A DNA stretch of 64,000 nucleotides from positions 1,674,001 through 1,738,000 of the forward strand of contig NZ_JBFDTP010000002.1 in assembly GCF_040719375.1 (NCBI RefSeq). Reading direction: 5' to 3'. Of the stretch, positions 51,692 through 61,644 are shown piece by piece. This stretch comes from Clostridium sp. AN503. Lineage in GTDB: Bacteria > Bacillota > Clostridia > Lachnospirales > Lachnospiraceae. A program made the position numbers and the translations under genes. Every line of letters begins with the position of its first letter. Position 1 is the stretch's first letter. The notes beneath the pieces are model-generated. The model ran no database searches and was not told the origin of the DNA. It saw only the letters and a program-made list of their open reading frames with translations.

Positions 51692-51840
51692 GCAAAGTTT
51701 TCGACAAACATAAAAGCTAATAAATTGAAATTATATTAAGATCCCTGTATAGTCGGAACAAGACCCATTCGCCAGTTACTTATAAATTGTTTCATCTGTG
51801 ATTATATAAGAGTAACGATAATACATGATCCACTTTGATT

Positions 51841-51870
51841 CCGCTGCCGGCCAGTCCCCGCCGGCAGCGG
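51841..51870. repeat. Perfect 11-bp G/C-rich hairpin
   Basis: CCGCTGCCGGC pairs with GCCGGCAGCGG across eight bases. It lies about 50 bases past the end of the Rpn-type gene and has no T-tract on either strand, so it may be a weak terminator or a transcript-stabilising end. Confidence 0.6.
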
Positions 51871-51920
51871 ACAAATCCCAATGATTGGAATTATGATAAA
51901 TTCATTCTTGTGTTTGGATG

Positions 51921-52742
51921 CTAGTTCAGATCGATCTGATACTTTTCATACATGGCTGTCCGGTATGCTGCGTCAGAATCCAGCCTTGGTATCTCTCCAG
52001 CCAGGCCATCCTCCGTCATCAGGCGGATCAGCAGCATGAGTTTCTCTACTGCTTCCGCACGTCCTTCCATACGCCCCTCCGCACGTTCATCACGCAAGAT
52101 CTCTTCAAATTGCATATACTCCACCTCCATGCTTCGATCGTGCTTCAGGCCGTCAATCCTGGTCTCAATCCGGCGGATCAATGGATCTTTTTCTGCATCC
52201 TCAAGAGACGCAGTATCCACATACTTCAAGAAACGAATCAGATCAGGGCTCACTCCTTCTGCTGTCCGTCCCTTTGTATTTAAGAATACCCGGCTGACAC
52301 CGTCTTCAAGCCTCTGCGCCGTCTCCCGGCACTGCATATCAAAGCTGTACCGGTATAATCCCTGGCCGAACGGGTCGAATTTGCAGATAAAGATGATAAA
52401 GACCTTTGGAAGATCTATAAAAGCATCACCCGGTTCCAGGGATTCCATATCCATCTGTCCCTGGTAATACCTGCTCCGATAGGGTAGATTTCCTTTGTCC
52501 GTGGTCTGCATCTCAATATTGAACTTCGTTCCAGCCTCATCATCGGCGTAAACATCCATGCGGACTCCCCGATGGTCCGAGTTGACCAAAAGAGAATGTT
52601 CGCTGTGTACTTTTACCTTTTTGATCGGAATCTCCAAAACACGCTCTAAAACACCCTTGCAGATCTCCTCATCCTTCATCGCAGCTGCGAACATGAAGAA
52701 ATCAGAAAACTTCAGCTCCGTAAACTTCTTTATTGCTGCCAT
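51921..52742 (-). CDS. Rpn-type PD-(D/E)xK nuclease family transposase-like protein
   Basis: The 273-residue protein belongs to the Rpn/PD-(D/E)xK 'transposase' family (PF12784-like): KFSDFFMFAAAMKDEEICKGVLE, then the nuclease core VRMDVYADD and FNIEMQTTD (the E-x-Q of a relaxed motif), and a C-terminal helical region with DERAEGRMEGRAEAV repeats. Members are nucleases linked to recombination, not autonomous transposons. No terminal repeats are visible. ATG at 52742 has AAAGG and GGCGGG upstream; a GTG at 52787 has no site. Confidence 0.85.
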   Translation of the reverse strand: MAAIKKFTELKFSDFFMFAAAMKDEEICKGVLERVLEIPIKKVKVHSEHSLLVNSDHRGVRMDVYADDEAGTKFNIEMQTTDKGNLPYRSRYYQGQMDMESLEPGDAFIDLPKVFIIFICKFDPFGQGLYRYSFDMQCRETAQRLEDGVSRVFLNTKGRTAEGVSPDLIRFLKYVDTASLEDAEKDPLIRRIETRIDGLKHDRSMEVEYMQFEEILRDERAEGRMEGRAEAVEKLMLLIRLMTEDGLAGEIPRLDSDAAYRTAMYEKYQIDLN

Positions 52743-52789
52743 AACCCGCCTTTCCAGTCTGCTGGCAACGGGTCTTTGTTCCTGCACTA

Positions 52790-52819
52790 ATTATATCAAA
52801 TCTCATACAGTACATGCAA
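52790..52819 (-). promoter_or_regulatory. Sigma-A promoter of the Rpn-type gene
   Basis: Minus-strand TTGCAT (52814-52819), an 18-base spacer and TATAAT (52790-52795). Confidence 0.7.
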
Positions 52820-52864
52820 GAATTTTCACCAAATAGTTTTACATTTTCAAAAAGTTCCAAAAAA

Positions 52865-55800
52865 TCAGCCTGCAAAATCAAACAGCGACAACTGATTGCT
52901 CTCCGGCAGGTCTCCTAAAAGCTTCATATCTCCCATCAGATCGCACAGGGTCTTACTGACTTTTGCACGGTTTCTAAAATCCTCACGGGATAAGAACGGC
53001 CCATCTTCCGCCGCCTCCACCACTCCTTCTGCAGCCTTGTCTCCCATTCCGTCAATACTGCTTAAGGAAGGCATCAGCTTTCCATCGATGATCTGGAACC
53101 GGTCCGCCTTTGCGCGGTAAATATCGATCGGCATGAATTCAAATCCGCGGGCATACATCTCCTGCACGATCCTCATATCCCTCAGGGTATCCTGCTCCTT
53201 CTTAGACAACGTGTCGATCCGTTTTTTATAATCTGCCAGATGAAACTCCAGTTTCTCTCTGCCCTGACACATCAGCTCATAAGAAAAACCGCTGGCACGG
53301 ATACTGAAGAAGGCCGCATAGTAGGCAAGGGGATAGAACACCTTGCAGTAGGCCACGCGCCATGCCATCATAACATAGGCGGCTGCATGGGCCTTCGGGA
53401 ACATGTACTTGATCTTCAAACAGGAATCGATGTACCACTGGGGCACGTCATGAGCCTTCATTTCCGTGATCCATTCCGGTTTTAAGCCCTTGCCCTTTCG
53501 GACAGACTCCATGATCGTAAAGGAAAGCCCTTCCTCCAGTCCCATCTGGATCAAATACACCATGATATCATCACGGCAGCAGATAGCCGTCTGGATCGTC
53601 GCCTGTCCGCTTAAGATCAGGTCCTTTGCATTGCCCAGCCACACATCGGTACCGTGGGCAAGTCCGGCGATCCGGACTAAGTCGGAAAAATACTTGGGTT
53701 TTGCATCAATCAGCATCTGCATTGCGAAATCTGTTCCAAACTCCGGAATCCCCAGCGCGCCAAGCTGGCAGCCCCCTAAGTCATCCGGTGTAACGCCCAG
53801 GGCAGAGGTGTTCTGGAAAAGTGACATGACCTCCCTTGAGTCCAGAGGAATATCGGTTACAGGGTCCAGCCCGGTTAAGTCCTGCAGCATGCGGATCATG
53901 GTCGGATCATCGTGTCCCAGAATGTCCAGCTTCAGCAGGTTATGGTCGATGGAATGATAGTCAAAATGGGTGGTCACGGTCTTGGTTGTCATATCGTTTG
54001 CGGGACGCTGTACCGGCGTAAAGGAGTAGATCTCCTCTCCGATCGGAAGTACCACGATACCGCCCGGATGCTGTCCGGTGGTACGCCGGACCCCTACGCA
54101 GCCCTGGACAATCCGGTCTATCTCACAGTTCCGCTTGTGGACGCCGCGTTCTTCATAGTACCGTTTCACAAAACCGAAGGCGGTCTTATCCGCAAGGGTG
54201 CCGATGGTACCTGCCCGGAAGGTCTGTCCCTTGCCAAAAATAACCTCCGTGTAGTCATGCGCCTTACTCTGGTACTCACCGGAGAAGTTTAAGTCGATAT
54301 CCGGCTCCTTATCTCCCTTAAATCCCAGGAAGGTCTCAAACGGGATATCGAAACCCGCTTTGACTAAGGGCTTGCCGCACACAGGACAATTCTTGTCCGG
54401 CATATCACAGCCCGCCATACCGGAAAATTGCTTTACTTCTTCCGAATCAAAATCATAATAATGGCAGTGCTGGCAGTAATAGTGAGGGCTTAAGGAATTC
54501 ACCTCCGTGATCCCCGCCATGGCCGCAACAAAGGAAGATCCTACCGATCCACGGGAGCCTACCAGATATCCGTCCTCGTTGGACTTCCACACCAGCTTCT
54601 GCGCAATGATATACATCACGGCAAATCCGTTGGAAATAATGGAATTCAGCTCCCTCTCCAGCCGCTCCACAACAATGTCCGGCAGATTCTCCCCATACAT
54701 TTCATGGGCCGTGTCATAGCAGATCTTTCTCAGTGTCTCGTCAGAATTCTCAATGACCGGCGGGCATTTATCCGGGCGCACCGGAGCGATCCGCTCGCAC
54801 ATATCAGCGACCATGCGGGTGTTGGTGATGACAACCTCCTCCGCCTTGTCCGGTCCCAGATAATCAAATTCCTTCAGCATTTCCTCCGTGGTCCGCAGAT
54901 ACAGCGGGGCCTGCTCATCCGCATCCGAGAAGCCCTGCCCCGCCATCAGGATCCGCCGGTATACCTCGTCCTCCGGGTTCAGAAAATGCACGTCACAGGT
55001 GGCACAGACCGGTTTGCCAAGGGTCTCTCCCATCTTTACGATCCTCCGGTTTATATCCTTTAGATCGTCCCAGCTCTTGACCGTGCTTTTTTCATCCCGC
55101 AGCATAAATGCATTGTTGCCCAGAGGCTGGATCTCCAGAAAATCATAAAAGCCGGCGATCTTTAAAAGCTCCGTTTCCGGCAGTCCGCGCAAAAGCGCCT
55201 GATATAGCTCTCCCGCCTCGCAGGCAGATCCGATGACCAGGCCCTCCCGGTACTGGTTTAAAACGCTCTTGGGAATCCTCGGCCGCTTTGCAAAATAGTC
55301 GATATGGGACCAGGAGACCAGCCGGTACAGGTTGATCCTACCCACCTCATTTTTCGCCAGGATGATGACATGGTGGGTGGGCAGCTTCTTGATCATATCG
55401 GCGCTTAAGGCGCTCATGGCGTTTAACTGGTCAAGATTCTCCACGCCGCGGTCTTTTAACATGTTCAAAAACTTTACGAAGATCTCTGCCGTGGCGCCCG
55501 CATCATCCACCGCCCGGTGATGGTTCTCCAGAGAAATATTAAGCGCCTTTGCCACTGTATCCAGCTTGAAACGGTTGAGCTGCGGCAGCAGATGCCTCGC
55601 CATAGCTACCGTATCCAACACGGTCGGTTCAAAAGAAAGCTCCTGGACCTTAGCCTGGTATGCGATAAAACTCACATCGAAGGAAGCGTTGTGGGCCACC
55701 AGGCTGCATCCCTCACAGAATTCTAAAAATTGAGGGAGGATCACATCGATCTTCGGCGACGGGAGCACCATATTGTCGTTGATACCGGTGAGCTGCTCGA

Positions 55801-57433
55801 TCTCAAAGGGGATCGGCACATCGGGATTGACAAAGGTACTGAACTTGTCCGTTATGACGCCGCCCACGACTTTTACCGCGCCAATCTCTATGATCCTGTT
55901 TTTCTCCGGGCTGAAGCCGGTTGTCTCAATATCAAATACCACGAAGGGGTCGTCAAAGGTCTGGCCTCTGGAATTCTCCACCAGCTCCTTCATATCGTCT
56001 ACCAGATACCCCTCCACCCCATAGATGACCTTCAGCTCGTCCCCCTTATCAAGGGCATGGCTGGCATCCGGGAAGGACTGTACGCAGCCGTGGTCCGTCA
56101 CCGCCAGAGCCGGCATTCCCCACGCCTTGGCCCTCTTTACGATATCCTTCACCTCGGAAACGCCGTCCATATCGCTCATCTTGGTATGGCAGTGCAGTTC
56201 TACCCGCTTTACCGGACTGTTGTCCATCCGCTTGCTGGTAAAGTCCTCCGCCCTCTTGATTCCGCGAACCGAACCGATGGTCAGTTCGCCGTCGAATTTG
56301 TCGATGGTGGTCATACCGCGCAGACGGATAAAGCTGCCTGCATTGATCGCTTTATTTAAATCGTCTAAAGATTCCTCATTGGCAAATACCTTTACCGTGA
56401 TGGTATCGGTAAAGTCCGTAATATGGAATATGATGATGGTCTTTCCGCTGCGCAGCTCCCGGCTGTCCTTATCCAGGATCTTGCCCCGGACCGTCACCTC
56501 GCCGATCTCTCCCTCGATCTTCTCAAGCTCTATGAAATCATCCTCAAAATCGCGTCCGTAGAGCACATCCGGATTCTCGGATTTTTTCTTGTAGCCGCCG
56601 GAGCTCCAGTCGTTCTTTTTAAAGTCCTTCCTGCCGCCACGCAGAGTCCCGGGCTTACCTGCCCCCTGTTTCACGGCTCCGGCTGTATTCGGGCCGGCGT
56701 CCGCACCCGATGCCGCCATGCCGGAAGCCGCTCCGCTGCCGGTGCTTCCGCCTTTTGTACCGGCACTGCCGGAGCCATTGTTTTCTGCACCGCCGCCAAA
56801 GCCTGAGGCGCCTGCCATTCCAGCTCCATCCTCCTGCATTGAGAGCCCCAGAACCGGGGCCAGGCGCGCCGTCATGCGCTCCACCTCCTGCTGGGCCTGA
56901 AGTTCCCTCTGCAGGGATGCTTTCGCTCTGGTAGCCGGTATGTATTCATATTCCACTTCGATGGGAAGACCACAGCGCTCATGGAATACTTTTTCCAGGA
57001 CCCGCTTCAGCTCTCCTGCCTTCTCCTTATTGACCATGGTATCCTCCACCGTCATATGCAGAAGATCTGCTTTCGGGAAAGTGCATTCCGCTTTGCGGAA
57101 GATGGAATACTCCACAATACTGTAATTTTTAAGTTCCAAAAGCAGGCTGTCCCGGTACGCCGCCAAGAGCTTCTCCGGCGTGTACTGGTCAGACAGCCTG
57201 TATTTCTCAAAAATCCTGATCTGGATCTGCTTGCCGGGGAACAGCTGGTCCCGGATTCCCTGCTCCAGAGACAGGATATTCTTCTTATGGATCAGACGCG
57301 GGCTTACGATGGAAACACGAATAGAGCTTCTGTCCCTGGTCATGGAAACACGTTCCACTTCCACCAGGGATAAAAGCTCCTGCATCTGATCTGTCATATG
57401 TAGTCCGGGAAATACCTCCAAAAACCCTTTCAT
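52865..57433 (-). CDS. polC: DNA polymerase III alpha subunit, PolC type
   Basis: The roughly 1522-residue replicase has an OB domain (about 310-400), a PHP domain (VELHCHTKMSDMDG) into which the proofreading exonuclease is inserted (FVVFDIETTGFSPEKNRIIE), then the polymerase with the catalytic GDKEPDIDLNFSGEYQ. Residues about 195-290 are an unusual Gly/Ala/Ser-rich, low-complexity insertion before the OB fold. That makes it about 85 residues longer than Bacillus PolC. The ATG at 57433 is 13 bases from AAGGAG; a TTG 12 bases earlier is the alternative. Last gene of the pyrH-polC operon. Confidence 0.96.
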   Translation of the reverse strand: MKGFLEVFPGLHMTDQMQELLSLVEVERVSMTRDRSSIRVSIVSPRLIHKKNILSLEQGIRDQLFPGKQIQIRIFEKYRLSDQYTPEKLLAAYRDSLLLELKNYSIVEYSIFRKAECTFPKADLLHMTVEDTMVNKEKAGELKRVLEKVFHERCGLPIEVEYEYIPATRAKASLQRELQAQQEVERMTARLAPVLGLSMQEDGAGMAGASGFGGGAENNGSGSAGTKGGSTGSGAASGMAASGADAGPNTAGAVKQGAGKPGTLRGGRKDFKKNDWSSGGYKKKSENPDVLYGRDFEDDFIELEKIEGEIGEVTVRGKILDKDSRELRSGKTIIIFHITDFTDTITVKVFANEESLDDLNKAINAGSFIRLRGMTTIDKFDGELTIGSVRGIKRAEDFTSKRMDNSPVKRVELHCHTKMSDMDGVSEVKDIVKRAKAWGMPALAVTDHGCVQSFPDASHALDKGDELKVIYGVEGYLVDDMKELVENSRGQTFDDPFVVFDIETTGFSPEKNRIIEIGAVKVVGGVITDKFSTFVNPDVPIPFEIEQLTGINDNMVLPSPKIDVILPQFLEFCEGCSLVAHNASFDVSFIAYQAKVQELSFEPTVLDTVAMARHLLPQLNRFKLDTVAKALNISLENHHRAVDDAGATAEIFVKFLNMLKDRGVENLDQLNAMSALSADMIKKLPTHHVIILAKNEVGRINLYRLVSWSHIDYFAKRPRIPKSVLNQYREGLVIGSACEAGELYQALLRGLPETELLKIAGFYDFLEIQPLGNNAFMLRDEKSTVKSWDDLKDINRRIVKMGETLGKPVCATCDVHFLNPEDEVYRRILMAGQGFSDADEQAPLYLRTTEEMLKEFDYLGPDKAEEVVITNTRMVADMCERIAPVRPDKCPPVIENSDETLRKICYDTAHEMYGENLPDIVVERLERELNSIISNGFAVMYIIAQKLVWKSNEDGYLVGSRGSVGSSFVAAMAGITEVNSLSPHYYCQHCHYYDFDSEEVKQFSGMAGCDMPDKNCPVCGKPLVKAGFDIPFETFLGFKGDKEPDIDLNFSGEYQSKAHDYTEVIFGKGQTFRAGTIGTLADKTAFGFVKRYYEERGVHKRNCEIDRIVQGCVGVRRTTGQHPGGIVVLPIGEEIYSFTPVQRPANDMTTKTVTTHFDYHSIDHNLLKLDILGHDDPTMIRMLQDLTGLDPVTDIPLDSREVMSLFQNTSALGVTPDDLGGCQLGALGIPEFGTDFAMQMLIDAKPKYFSDLVRIAGLAHGTDVWLGNAKDLILSGQATIQTAICCRDDIMVYLIQMGLEEGLSFTIMESVRKGKGLKPEWITEMKAHDVPQWYIDSCLKIKYMFPKAHAAAYVMMAWRVAYCKVFYPLAYYAAFFSIRASGFSYELMCQGREKLEFHLADYKKRIDTLSKKEQDTLRDMRIVQEMYARGFEFMPIDIYRAKADRFQIIDGKLMPSLSSIDGMGDKAAEGVVEAAEDGPFLSREDFRNRAKVSKTLCDLMGDMKLLGDLPESNQLSLFDFAG

Positions 57434-57479
57434 CCGTCCTGCCAATCTCCTTACATGCTCTTTTGCCTGCCGGCAGCAC

Positions 57480-58553
57480 TCAGTCCCGGCGGGACTCGTC
57501 TGCCAACCTCACCAGCTCCGCGCGCAGCGCCTGTAAAAGGTCAGCCTCCGGCAGCTTGCGCACTACCTCGCCTTTTTTTATCAGCAGTCCTTCGCCTATG
57601 CCTCCGGCAATGCCCAAGTCCGCTTCCCGCGCCTCGCCAGGGCCGTTGACCACACAGCCCATAACAGCCACCTTGATGTTCAACTGATCGAATTCCGTCA
57701 CCATGGTTTCCACCTGGTTCGCCAGGCCGATCAGGTCAATCTGGGTCCTGCCGCAGGTTGGGCAGGATACCACCTCGATGCCTCCCTTGCGCAGTCCCAG
57801 GGTACGCAGGATCAGCTTTGCCGATTTGATCTCTTCTACCGGCTCCCCGGTCAGCGATACGCGGATCGTATCTCCAATACCCTGATTCAAAATGATCCCC
57901 AGACCCACGGCCGATTTGATATTGCCGGAGGTCAGGGTCCCCGCTTCTGTGATGCCCACATGCAGCGGATAGCGGGTCTTCCGGCTGATCAGCTCATGGG
58001 CTCTGACACACATCATCACGTCGGAGGATTTGATGCTGATGACCAGATTGTCATACCCCATCCGCTCGATCATTGCCACCTTATCGAGGGCGCTCTCCAC
58101 AATCCCTTCTGCCGTGACGCCGCCGTATTTCTCAATCAGCGGCTTTTCCAGGGAACCGCTGTTGACTCCCACACGGATCGGAATATGGTATTCCTTCGCC
58201 TTATCAACTACCGCCTGTACCCGCTCTGCAGAGCCGATATTGCCGGGATTGATCCGGATCTTGTCAGCGCCGCACTCCATGGCTGCGATGGCAAGACGGT
58301 AATCGAAATGGATATCCGCCACCAGCGGAATATGGATCCGCCGCTTGATGGCTTTTAATGCCCCGGCAGCCTCCATGGTGGGGACTGCCACACGGATGAT
58401 ATCGCAGCCCGCCTGCTCAAGCTGCAGGATCTGGGCCACAGTAGCCTCCACATCTTCCGTCTTTGTATTGCACATGGACTGGATCAGAATGGGATGATCC
58501 CCTCCGATCACCCGGTTTCCTATCTGAACTTCCTTTGTTTTCATGCGTTCCAT
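57480..58553 (-). CDS. ispG: 4-hydroxy-3-methylbut-2-enyl diphosphate synthase
   Basis: The 357-residue iron-sulfur enzyme makes HMBPP in the MEP isoprenoid pathway. It has the TIM-barrel start VQIGNRVIGGDHPILIQSM and the cluster ligands CPTCGRTQ and MGCVVNGPGEA. The shorter bacterial form. ATG at 58553 (GAGGA 9 bases upstream) is preferred to the one at 58559, three bases from the site. Pairs functionally with dxr two genes upstream. Confidence 0.97.
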   Translation of the reverse strand: MERMKTKEVQIGNRVIGGDHPILIQSMCNTKTEDVEATVAQILQLEQAGCDIIRVAVPTMEAAGALKAIKRRIHIPLVADIHFDYRLAIAAMECGADKIRINPGNIGSAERVQAVVDKAKEYHIPIRVGVNSGSLEKPLIEKYGGVTAEGIVESALDKVAMIERMGYDNLVISIKSSDVMMCVRAHELISRKTRYPLHVGITEAGTLTSGNIKSAVGLGIILNQGIGDTIRVSLTGEPVEEIKSAKLILRTLGLRKGGIEVVSCPTCGRTQIDLIGLANQVETMVTEFDQLNIKVAVMGCVVNGPGEAREADLGIAGGIGEGLLIKKGEVVRKLPEADLLQALRAELVRLADESRRD

Positions 58554-58571
58554 TGTCATCTATCCTCTTTC

Positions 58572-59642
58572 TTACATCAGCCGCCGTATATCATTAAACA
58601 ATACAAGCACCATGAGAGCCATCAAAAGCATCATGCCCGCCATGTGGACCATGCCTTCTTTTTCCGGGTCCATGGGTTTCCCCCGCACCAGCTCTATAAA
58701 CAAAAATAAAAGCCGGCCGCCGTCTAACGCCGGGATCGGCAGAAGGTTCATGATCCCCAGGCTGGCGCTTAAGAGCAGGATCCAGTTGGAAAGCACAAAC
58801 ACCACCGCCATGGCGCCCGCTTCTCTTCCCTGCTGTACCGTCTCTCCGACCATATTTACGATACCCACAGGCCCGGCCATCGCCTCATCCACTTTGATCT
58901 GCCTCCGGATCATCATACCGATACTGTCAAATGTAGACGTGACACAGTATTTTACCTCATAAGCGCTGTAGCGGATCAGTTCGCCGATCCCCTTGGTCTT
59001 TTCATATTGCCCTGAAAATTCCACGCCCAGCATATAGGCGTTCCGTTCTTCATTGAACGCCGGAGTCAGGGTCACACTGCGTTTTTCCACCGCGCCGTCT
59101 TTCTCCCAGCTTCCGCCCGGAGGCCTCAGGTATTTGAGAGTGACCGTCTCTCCCGGATGGGAAAGCGTATACATCTGCACATCACGATATGCGGTCACCT
59201 TCCGGTTGTTGATCTGGGTAAGCTTATCACCAGGCTGCAGTCCTGCTTCCTGCGCAGGGGAGCCTTCGGTCACTCCGGTCAGTACAGGGCTGTCATGGCC
59301 TACCTGCGCCACGATCACCATGGCAAACAGAAACGCCAGGATGAAATTGAACACCGGCCCTGCCGCGATCACAGCGATCCTGGCCCAGACCGATTTGTTA
59401 TTAAAAGCCTTCGGATCGGGATTCTCCGAATCCTCCCCCACCATCATACAGGAACCGCCAAAAGGCAGGATCTTGATGGAATACCGGGTCTCCCCTTTCG
59501 TAAAGCTGCAAAGCCTCGGTCCCATGCCAATGGAGAACTCCACCACGCCGATCCCGTTCAGCTTTGCAAGCAGAAAATGTCCAAATTCATGAACAAGCAC
59601 AATAAATCCAAACAGCAATATTGCCGCCAGAATATTCAGCAA
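58572..59642 (-). CDS. rseP: Site-2 membrane metalloprotease RseP
   Basis: The 356-residue intramembrane protease has the zinc motif HEFGH (about residue 18) in its first helix, an RxNGIGV loop, one PDZ domain (about 120-200, GSPAQEAGLQPGD) and the C-terminal NLLPIPALDGG motif. It cleaves anti-sigma factors or signal-peptide remnants. The start codon is TTG, with AGGTGG 4 bases upstream and one base after the dxr stop. Operon position is the same as in other Firmicutes. Confidence 0.95.
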   Translation of the reverse strand: MLNILAAILLFGFIVLVHEFGHFLLAKLNGIGVVEFSIGMGPRLCSFTKGETRYSIKILPFGGSCMMVGEDSENPDPKAFNNKSVWARIAVIAAGPVFNFILAFLFAMVIVAQVGHDSPVLTGVTEGSPAQEAGLQPGDKLTQINNRKVTAYRDVQMYTLSHPGETVTLKYLRPPGGSWEKDGAVEKRSVTLTPAFNEERNAYMLGVEFSGQYEKTKGIGELIRYSAYEVKYCVTSTFDSIGMMIRRQIKVDEAMAGPVGIVNMVGETVQQGREAGAMAVVFVLSNWILLLSASLGIMNLLPIPALDGGRLLFLFIELVRGKPMDPEKEGMVHMAGMMLLMALMVLVLFNDIRRLM

Positions 59643-59643
59643 T

Positions 59644-60786
59644 CTACCACCTGCTTTCTATATATTCGTAAGTCTCCTGTTCCGCCGCCAGGATCGCATT
59701 CACATCAGGCTGGCTGACAACCTTATGATGCCCCATGGCGCCCTCGATCATGTCAATGATCGTTAAGTAAGAAATCTCCTTATTAAGGAACTTCCCTACC
59801 GCATATTCATTGGCCGCATTGTAGACGGTTGGAAGGGAACCTCCCGTCCTGCCCGCCTCATAGGCCAGCTTAAGGCCTTTAAACACCTCCATATCAGGAT
59901 TCTCAAAGGTAATGCTCCCGAGCTTCGCAAAATCCAGACGCTCGCCCGGCAGGAATCTCCGCTCCGGATAATACAGCGCATACTGGATCGGCAGCTTCAT
60001 ATCCGGCGTGCCAAGCTGTGCGATCACAGCCCCATCTTCAAACTCTACCATGGAATGGATCACGCTCTGGGGCTGGACCACTACCTGAACCTGGTCCATC
60101 TCCACGCCAAACAGCCAGCGCGCCTCCATCACCTCCAGGCCCTTGTTTACCATGGTGGAAGAATCGATGGTGATCTTCCGCCCCATACTCCAGTTCGGGT
60201 GCTTTAAGGCATCCTCCACCTGTACTCCTGCCAGCTGTTCCCGGCTCCATCCCCGGAAGGGACCGCCGGACGCCGTAAGCAGGATCTTGTGGATGCTTCG
60301 TCTGTCCTCTCCGTTCAGGCTCTGGAAAATAGCGCTGTGCTCACTGTCCACCGGCAGGATCTTCACGTGCTTTTCCTCCGCCAGAGGCATAATGATATGC
60401 CCTGCCGTCACAAGGGTCTCTTTATTGGCCAGGGCGATGTCTTTGCCTGCCTCCATGGCCGCGATCGTCGGCCGGATCCCGATCATGCCGACAACCGCCG
60501 TCACAACGATCTCCGCCTCCGGTTCCGTCGCCACCTCCAAAAGCCCTTCCATCCCGCTTGTCACCCTCACATCCAGGTCCCGGATGGAAGCTTTTAATTC
60601 CTGCGCTTTTTTCTCATCCCAGACACAGACCAGGGACGGCCTGAACTTTCGGATCTGCTCCTCCAGAAGCTTAATATTGCTTCCGGCAGCCAGAGCCGTC
60701 ACACGGATGTCCTGATTATATTCCACAACCTCTAAAGTCTGGGTACCGATAGAACCGGTCGAACCCAGGATCGCAATCTTCTTCAT
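59644..60786 (-). CDS. dxr: 1-deoxy-D-xylulose 5-phosphate reductoisomerase
   Basis: The 380-residue MEP-pathway enzyme has the NADPH-binding GSTGSIGTQTLE at the N-terminus, NKETLV, the metal-binding PVDSEHSAIFQ and TASGGPFRG, and the conserved MNKGLEVMEA. Length is normal. AGGAG lies 9 bases before the ATG. Confidence 0.97.
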   Translation of the reverse strand: MKKIAILGSTGSIGTQTLEVVEYNQDIRVTALAAGSNIKLLEEQIRKFRPSLVCVWDEKKAQELKASIRDLDVRVTSGMEGLLEVATEPEAEIVVTAVVGMIGIRPTIAAMEAGKDIALANKETLVTAGHIIMPLAEEKHVKILPVDSEHSAIFQSLNGEDRRSIHKILLTASGGPFRGWSREQLAGVQVEDALKHPNWSMGRKITIDSSTMVNKGLEVMEARWLFGVEMDQVQVVVQPQSVIHSMVEFEDGAVIAQLGTPDMKLPIQYALYYPERRFLPGERLDFAKLGSITFENPDMEVFKGLKLAYEAGRTGGSLPTVYNAANEYAVGKFLNKEISYLTIIDMIEGAMGHHKVVSQPDVNAILAAEQETYEYIESRW

Positions 60787-60826
60787 ATGTTAAAACTCCT
60801 GTCATCCGGAGCTGTCAGCCCCGGTT

Positions 60827-61627
60827 TTATCTTAGAAAGCTTACGGCAAAAAATATGGCCGGCGCTGTAAACAGCACGCTGTCGAACCGGTCCAGTATCC
60901 CTCCATGACCCGGGATCAGATGTCCGTAATCCTTGATATCATGGTTCCGCTTGATCGCCGATGCTGCCAGATCCCCAATCTGGGATATGACCGCAGCAAT
61001 GGCACAGGCAATGGCACAGGCTGCCTGAGGATTGGTGACCTCGGTCATCCTGGCTCCAAACAATGTAGCGAACAGCAGTCCGATCAGCGCCGCTCCTGCC
61101 ACTCCGCCCACAGCCCCTTCGATAGACTTCTTCGGGCTTAACACCGGAGCCAGCTTATGCCTGCCAAACAGCATACCAACACAATAAGCACTGGTATCGC
61201 AGCCCCAGGAGCTGATGAATATCAGCCATACCAGATACCTGCCGTCTGTCATGGCGCGGACCTGATAGATGTAGGACAGCATCACTGCAACGTAAAATAC
61301 TCCAAAGAACGCAACCGTTACTTCCTCGGTCTTATACTTGGGAAATGTGAAGACATAAAGGCTCATCAGCACCATCAGCGCCGCGATCGCCATCAGAGTC
61401 ACATACCCCTGTCCTTCAAACCAGACCAGGCCATAGTAAGATACCGCCGTTAAGTATCCTACCGCCCCCAGCAGGTTTTTCTCAATCTTCATAACCCGGT
61501 AAAGCTCAAACAGGCCGATCAGGGAGATCAATGCCGTCACCGTGTAGAGAAGGGCACCTCCATTCCCTACTATTATGATAGCAAGAATCACCAGAATAAT
61601 ACCACTCACTAACCGCTTTGTAAACAT
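60827..61627 (-). CDS. cdsA: Phosphatidate cytidylyltransferase
   Basis: The 266-residue membrane enzyme makes CDP-diacylglycerol. It has about seven membrane helices and the C-terminal signature with DLAASAIKRNHDIKDYG and LPGHGGILDR (here LIPGHGGILDRFDS). AGGAGGG lies before the ATG at 61627. Confidence 0.95.
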   Translation of the reverse strand: MFTKRLVSGIILVILAIIIVGNGGALLYTVTALISLIGLFELYRVMKIEKNLLGAVGYLTAVSYYGLVWFEGQGYVTLMAIAALMVLMSLYVFTFPKYKTEEVTVAFFGVFYVAVMLSYIYQVRAMTDGRYLVWLIFISSWGCDTSAYCVGMLFGRHKLAPVLSPKKSIEGAVGGVAGAALIGLLFATLFGARMTEVTNPQAACAIACAIAAVISQIGDLAASAIKRNHDIKDYGHLIPGHGGILDRFDSVLFTAPAIFFAVSFLR

Positions 61628-61644
61628 TACGGTCCCTCCTTTGC

